A stretch of DNA of 9,946 nucleotides from Oscillospiraceae bacterium (lineage in GTDB: Bacteria > Bacillota > Clostridia > Oscillospirales > Oscillospiraceae): positions 1 to 9,946 of the forward strand of contig JAHHSM010000065.1 of the NCBI GenBank assembly GCA_020025175.1, read 5' to 3'. Numbering within the stretch: the first letter of the stretch is position 1; each line of letters opens with the position of its first letter. Of this stretch, positions 7,419 to 9,946 are shown piece after piece. Under the pieces are notes generated by a model. The model saw only the letters and a list, made by a program, of their open reading frames with translations, had not been told where the DNA came from and searched no databases. The translations under genes and the position numbers were made by a program.

Positions 7419-7432
7419 TGTTTTATAAAACA
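7419..7432. promoter_or_regulatory. Perfect 14-bp palindrome between the SPFH and ribbon-helix-helix genes
   Basis: TGTTTTATAAAACA is a perfect palindrome 11 nt after the SPFH stop and 37 nt before the next ATG. It has no loop, so it is better explained as a protein-binding site than as an RNA hairpin, but a 14-bp A/T-rich palindrome in AT-rich DNA can also arise by chance. Confidence 0.3.
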
Positions 7433-7469
7433 GCACCGATAAACTGACGGACTGGAAGGAAGCATCACG

Positions 7470-7643
7470 ATGGAACAAAAGGATAAAGGGAAGAAGCAAA
7501 TTCTTCTTCGGATTTCTTCACAGCTGTGGGAAGATCTATCAGTCTGGGCAGAAGATGACTTTCGGTCTATAAATGGTCAGATTGAATATTTGTTGACCGA
7601 GTGCGTAAAAAAGCGCAAAAGGTCAGCTAGACAAGAAGAATAA
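7470..7643 (+). CDS. Small Arc-like ribbon-helix-helix DNA-binding protein
   Basis: A 57-residue protein from ATG 7470, with GGAAGGA (7454-7460) 9 nt upstream. A Lys-rich N-terminus leads into the strand KQILLRIS (9-16), then helix LWEDLSVWAEDD (19-30), the turn FRSINGQ (31-37) and helix IEYLLTECVKKRK (38-50). This matches the Arc/MetJ ribbon-helix-helix layout: one beta strand pairs with a second subunit and enters the DNA major groove. The tail RSARQEE is polar. Such proteins are often annotated as antitoxins, but no toxin gene is adjacent; the partner is the SPFH gene 62 nt upstream. A role as autorepressor of the pair is inference. Confidence 0.88.
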   Translation: MEQKDKGKKQILLRISSQLWEDLSVWAEDDFRSINGQIEYLLTECVKKRKRSARQEE

Positions 7644-7683
7644 AAAAACTGCGCCGACAAGATTGCGTCGGCGCAGTTTTTTT
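7642..7683. terminator. Bidirectional terminator between convergent genes
   Basis: Arms 7642-7658 and 7667-7683 are perfect 17-bp complements with a GC-rich core (CTGCGCCGAC) and an 8-nt loop. An A-run on the left and a T-run on the right give U-tails on both strands. It overlaps the stop codons of the ribbon-helix-helix gene and of the uracil-DNA glycosylase gene, so it serves both. Confidence 0.92.
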
Positions 7684-8251
7684 ATTCGTCATATGTATGT
7701 GTGCAAATCGTTTTGATTTCCTTTTGCAGAATTTTTAAATCCTCAAAGGTTTCTGGGCGCTTGTCAGGATCGCGAAGCAGTGCGGACGGATGGTAAATAG
7801 CCATCATACGGACAGTTCCTTTATCGACCCATTGACCATGCTCCCGTGTAATTTTAAAATCCGGCTTAATCAGGCGCATCGCAGCAATACGACCCAGACA
7901 AACAATGATTTTTGGCTGGATTAGTGCCACCTGATTGCGCAGATATCCAATACAGGCATCCTGTTCTGCGTTGAGGGGATCGCGATTATGCGGCGGTCGA
8001 CACTTTACAATATTTGCAATATACACTTGCCTGCGCGAAAGACCGATGATTTCCAGCATATCGTCCAAAAGATGACCGGCAGGACCAACAAAAGGCTCAC
8101 CCTGTAAATCCTCCTGCTCGCCGGGACCTTCTCCAATCAGCATGACTTCTGCGTGTTCACTGCCAATGCCGAAAACAACATTGTGCCGTTGTTCGCTTAG
8201 GCTGCAGTTACGGCATTGTTGACAGGCGGTTTTCAATTCTGACCAATCCAT
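7682..8251 (-). CDS. Family 4 (Fe-S) uracil-DNA glycosylase
   Basis: DNA repair enzyme that excises uracil from DNA after cytosine deamination or dUMP misincorporation. It has 189 residues from ATG 8251, the usual size of the family. Four cysteines expected to bind a 4Fe-4S cluster are present: Cys13 and Cys16 in CRNC, Cys84 in VKCRPPHNRDP and Cys100. Motif A is GEGPGEQED (40-48), with GEPFVGPAG (51-59) after it, and the second catalytic motif is HPSALLRDP from His154. The frame extends upstream to ATG 8317, but that stretch lies inside the hydrolase gene; ATG 8251 overlaps the hydrolase stop by one base (TGATG) and aligns with family N-termini. The pair is thus translationally coupled. The phage SPO1 polymerase-like relatives of this superfamily are the main alternative annotation. 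Confidence 0.93.
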   Translation of the reverse strand: MDWSELKTACQQCRNCSLSEQRHNVVFGIGSEHAEVMLIGEGPGEQEDLQGEPFVGPAGHLLDDMLEIIGLSRRQVYIANIVKCRPPHNRDPLNAEQDACIGYLRNQVALIQPKIIVCLGRIAAMRLIKPDFKITREHGQWVDKGTVRMMAIYHPSALLRDPDKRPETFEDLKILQKEIKTICTHTYDE

Positions 8252-9195
8252 CACTGCTGAGCCCCTCGTTTCGATTCTAACCAGATCAGCACATCCTGAT
8301 AAACCAAGTCGTGACAAACTTCGTTGAGAATCTCATGCCGCAGGCCGGGATAGAGTTTCAAATTGACATCAGTCATTCCGGCATCCTTAAAAAGTTCATA
8401 CACTTTTCGTACACCATTTCCGTTGCTTCCTACCGGATCAAAACCACCGGAAATGAAGAAAACAGGGGTATCTTTTTTCATCTGTGCCAGCTTTTCAGGA
8501 GAATGAATCAGTGCTAAACCATCCGCCAAGTCCAGAAAAAAGCCCACAGTTGTATCAAAGCCGCACAGGGGATCAGCATTATAAGTATCCACATTTTGGC
8601 AATTGACACTGAGCCAATCATTGCTCGTGCGTATTGGCTTAAATTGATGATTGTAGGAGCCGATACTCATGGAAGTGAGAAGTTTACTTTTTCCATGAAT
8701 GCCCATGCGGAGTTTTTCACCATGTGCGACCACTTTAAATGTGTGGATTAAAACTGTGCTCATATAACCGGTTCCGCAGAGGACAGCACCGTCTACAGTG
8801 CCGGGGAAGCGGAGAAGATAAGTACGGGTTAAAAACGAACCCATGCTGTGCCCGAAAAAGAAATAGGGCAGGTTTGGGAAAAGGCGTGCGGTCATGATCT
8901 GCAAGGTACGAGTATCATTGCTGACATGCGTCCAGCCGTCATGGTCTGCGAAATGACCGCGATCTTTTTCAGAGGAGATGGATGCGCCATGGCCTAAATG
9001 GTCATTGCCAACGACGATGTAGCCATGACTGTTTAAAAATTGTGCAAAATCATCATAGCGTGCAATGTGTTCTGCCATACCATGCAGCAGCTGTACGATT
9101 CCAACGTAGGGACCTTGATCTGGAACCCACTGCCGGGCATGAATTTGGCATGATCCGGAGCTGGATGGAAAATAAAAATCAGTAATTTGAGACAT
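8251..9195 (-). CDS. Alpha/beta hydrolase, monoacylglycerol lipase/lysophospholipase-like (Hydrolase_4)
   Basis: Serine hydrolase of 314 residues, probably cytoplasmic since no signal peptide is seen. The start ATG 9195 has a full AGGAGG site (plus 9204-9209) 8 nt upstream; an in-frame ATG at 9225 has none. The oxyanion region is QLLHGMAEHIARY, followed by the GNDHLGHG loop. The nucleophile elbow is GHSMG with Ser117. The likely catalytic acid is Asp253 in SGGFDPVG and the base His287 in LRHEILNE, giving a complete triad. The pattern matches monoacylglycerol lipase-like Hydrolase_4 enzymes acting on lipid esters; the real substrate is unknown. It is the first gene of a two-gene unit with the uracil-DNA glycosylase. 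Confidence 0.9.
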   Translation of the reverse strand: MSQITDFYFPSSSGSCQIHARQWVPDQGPYVGIVQLLHGMAEHIARYDDFAQFLNSHGYIVVGNDHLGHGASISSEKDRGHFADHDGWTHVSNDTRTLQIMTARLFPNLPYFFFGHSMGSFLTRTYLLRFPGTVDGAVLCGTGYMSTVLIHTFKVVAHGEKLRMGIHGKSKLLTSMSIGSYNHQFKPIRTSNDWLSVNCQNVDTYNADPLCGFDTTVGFFLDLADGLALIHSPEKLAQMKKDTPVFFISGGFDPVGSNGNGVRKVYELFKDAGMTDVNLKLYPGLRHEILNEVCHDLVYQDVLIWLESKRGAQQ

Positions 9196-9256
9196 AAAGG
9201 GCACCTCCTGTGCAGTGTGTGACAAAATCCAAGTTTTTTCTACTTGATGTGCATTT

Positions 9257-9262
9257 ATTATA
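9257..9262 (-). promoter_or_regulatory. Candidate extended -10 promoter of the hydrolase gene
   Basis: Read on the minus strand, TATAAT is preceded by TGA, giving an extended -10. The -35 region 17 nt further upstream (CTGTTT, plus 9280-9285) is poor, which extended -10 promoters tolerate. The start codon is about 60 nt downstream. Confidence 0.5.
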
Positions 9263-9345
9263 TCATAGTTACACCTGAAAAACAGAGGCAGTGAGAAATA
9301 ATTTGAAAACGTGATTTTATGAACGAAAATTTACAAATACATCCG

Positions 9346-9374
9346 TTGAAATGTTGTGAGATAGATGTTATAAT
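9346..9374 (+). promoter_or_regulatory. Strong sigma-A-type promoter of the zinc-ribbon gene
   Basis: TTGAAA (9346-9351) and a perfect TATAAT (9369-9374) are separated by exactly 17 nt. A start near 9381 leaves a leader of about 64 nt before the ribosome site and ATG 9445. No other element was seen in this 249-nt divergent spacer. Confidence 0.75.
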
Positions 9375-9444
9375 GACCCAAAACGGATATGATAAAGTAT
9401 AGATGCAATAGAAAATAAACGGTAAATTGAAAGGAGTTTTTACT

Positions 9445-9867
9445 ATGGCATTTTTGGATAATTTGAGCAAGAAGGCACAGGATATGGCTGTTGTGGCCAG
9501 CGAAAAGGCAAAGATGGCTGCGGATGTAGCAAAGCTGAATATGCAGATTGCAAGCGAACAGCGTGAAATTGAAAAAGACTATAAGACCATTGGTGAATGG
9601 TATGTTGCTGAGTATGCGGATGAGGCTCCTGAGGCAATTGCTGATGTTGTTGCGGCAATCAAAGCTGCAAAGGCAAAGATTGCTGAACTGGAAGAGGCTA
9701 AGGAACAGCGTAAGAATACAGGCGATGAAGATACTGTCGTATCGGCTGAGGGAAAAGTGGTTGAAGAGGCAGAGGAAACTGTTCCTGAAATGAAAGTTTG
9801 CCCCGTTTGCGGTAATGCATCTCAGGGTAAATTCTGTCCCCAGTGCGGCGCACCTATGGGTGAATAA
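9445..9867 (+). CDS. Small coiled-coil protein with C-terminal zinc ribbon
   Basis: A 140-residue protein of unknown function. The start ATG 9445 has AAAGGAG (9430-9436) 8 nt upstream; an in-frame ATG at 9427 lies before that site and is unlikely. Residues about 5-90 are Ala-, Lys- and Glu-rich and predicted helical, probably a coiled coil, with a conserved-looking centre AKLNMQIASEQREIEKDYKT. An acidic, low-complexity linker at about 93-115 joins a zinc ribbon: CPVC at 119-122 and CPQC at 131-134, four Cys able to bind one zinc. There is no signal peptide or membrane segment, so it should be cytoplasmic. Similar helical zinc-ribbon proteins occur in clostridia without assigned function. It is monocistronic, with its own promoter and terminator. 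Confidence 0.88.
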   Translation: MAFLDNLSKKAQDMAVVASEKAKMAADVAKLNMQIASEQREIEKDYKTIGEWYVAEYADEAPEAIADVVAAIKAAKAKIAELEEAKEQRKNTGDEDTVVSAEGKVVEEAEETVPEMKVCPVCGNASQGKFCPQCGAPMGE

Positions 9868-9886
9868 AACTGATTCTGTTATTTAG

Positions 9887-9930
9887 ACAGGCAGTGCCAA
9901 GATTTTAATCTTGGCACTGCCTGTTTTTTT
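9887..9930 (+). terminator. Rho-independent terminator after the zinc-ribbon gene
   Basis: Arms 9887-9904 and 9907-9924 are perfect 18-bp complements closing on TT (in practice a small TTTTAA loop), followed by a T-run through 9930. It begins 19 nt after the stop codon. The long perfect stem makes it the strongest terminator in the window. Confidence 0.92.
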
Positions 9931-9946
9931 GCAAAGGGTATGCTTT

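Noticed and set aside
7470..7643. Antitoxin of a type II toxin-antitoxin system
   Set aside because: The fold fits an antitoxin, but the upstream neighbour is an SPFH protein and the downstream neighbour is a convergent glycosylase; there is no toxin gene on either side.

Overview
The window looks like a chromosomal segment of a Gram-positive, probably anaerobic Bacillota (Clostridia-like) bacterium. The grounds are strong GGAGG-type ribosome binding sites, GTG starts, AT-rich sigma-A-type promoters, U-tailed hairpin terminators, a DacF/PBP5-type carboxypeptidase, a GerMN-domain lipoprotein, and a paired SPFH/Arc-like gene set that I associate with gut clostridia. The taxonomic call is inference from gene style, not from a marker gene. 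No rRNA, tRNA, CRISPR array, insertion sequence or phage gene was seen; this reads as ordinary core-type genome.

Layout. (1) Positions 1-1358, minus strand: a penicillin-binding D-Ala-D-Ala carboxypeptidase whose C-terminus runs off the left edge. (2) Positions 1491-6204, plus strand: a tight cluster of a short membrane-anchored ComEA-like HhH protein, an OmpR-family response regulator, a sensor histidine kinase, a lipoprotein with two GerMN domains and, 38 nt later, a MetY-type O-acetylhomoserine sulfhydrylase. The first four are joined by 4-nt overlaps or a very short gap, and the first terminator lies after metY at 6217-6257. (3) Positions 6259-7683: a promoter with a dyad over the predicted transcription start, a two-TM SPFH/band-7 protein, a second perfect palindrome, and a 57-residue Arc-like ribbon-helix-helix protein. 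It ends in a bidirectional terminator. (4) Positions 7682-9195, minus strand: an alpha/beta hydrolase (monoacylglycerol lipase-like) followed with 1-nt overlap by a family 4 Fe-S uracil-DNA glycosylase. (5) Positions 9346-9930, plus strand: a promoter, a small coiled-coil/zinc-ribbon protein and a perfect terminator hairpin.

How the genes may work together. The response regulator, histidine kinase and GerMN lipoprotein repeat the gene order of the actinobacterial mtrA-mtrB-lpqB system, in which the lipoprotein acts on the kinase's extracytoplasmic side. Here the set is led by a ComEA-like protein and opposite a cell-wall carboxypeptidase, which suggests an envelope-sensing module. The SPFH and Arc-like genes form a second module; the small DNA-binding protein may autoregulate through the dyads. 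Both ideas are inference. The remaining genes are well-known families.
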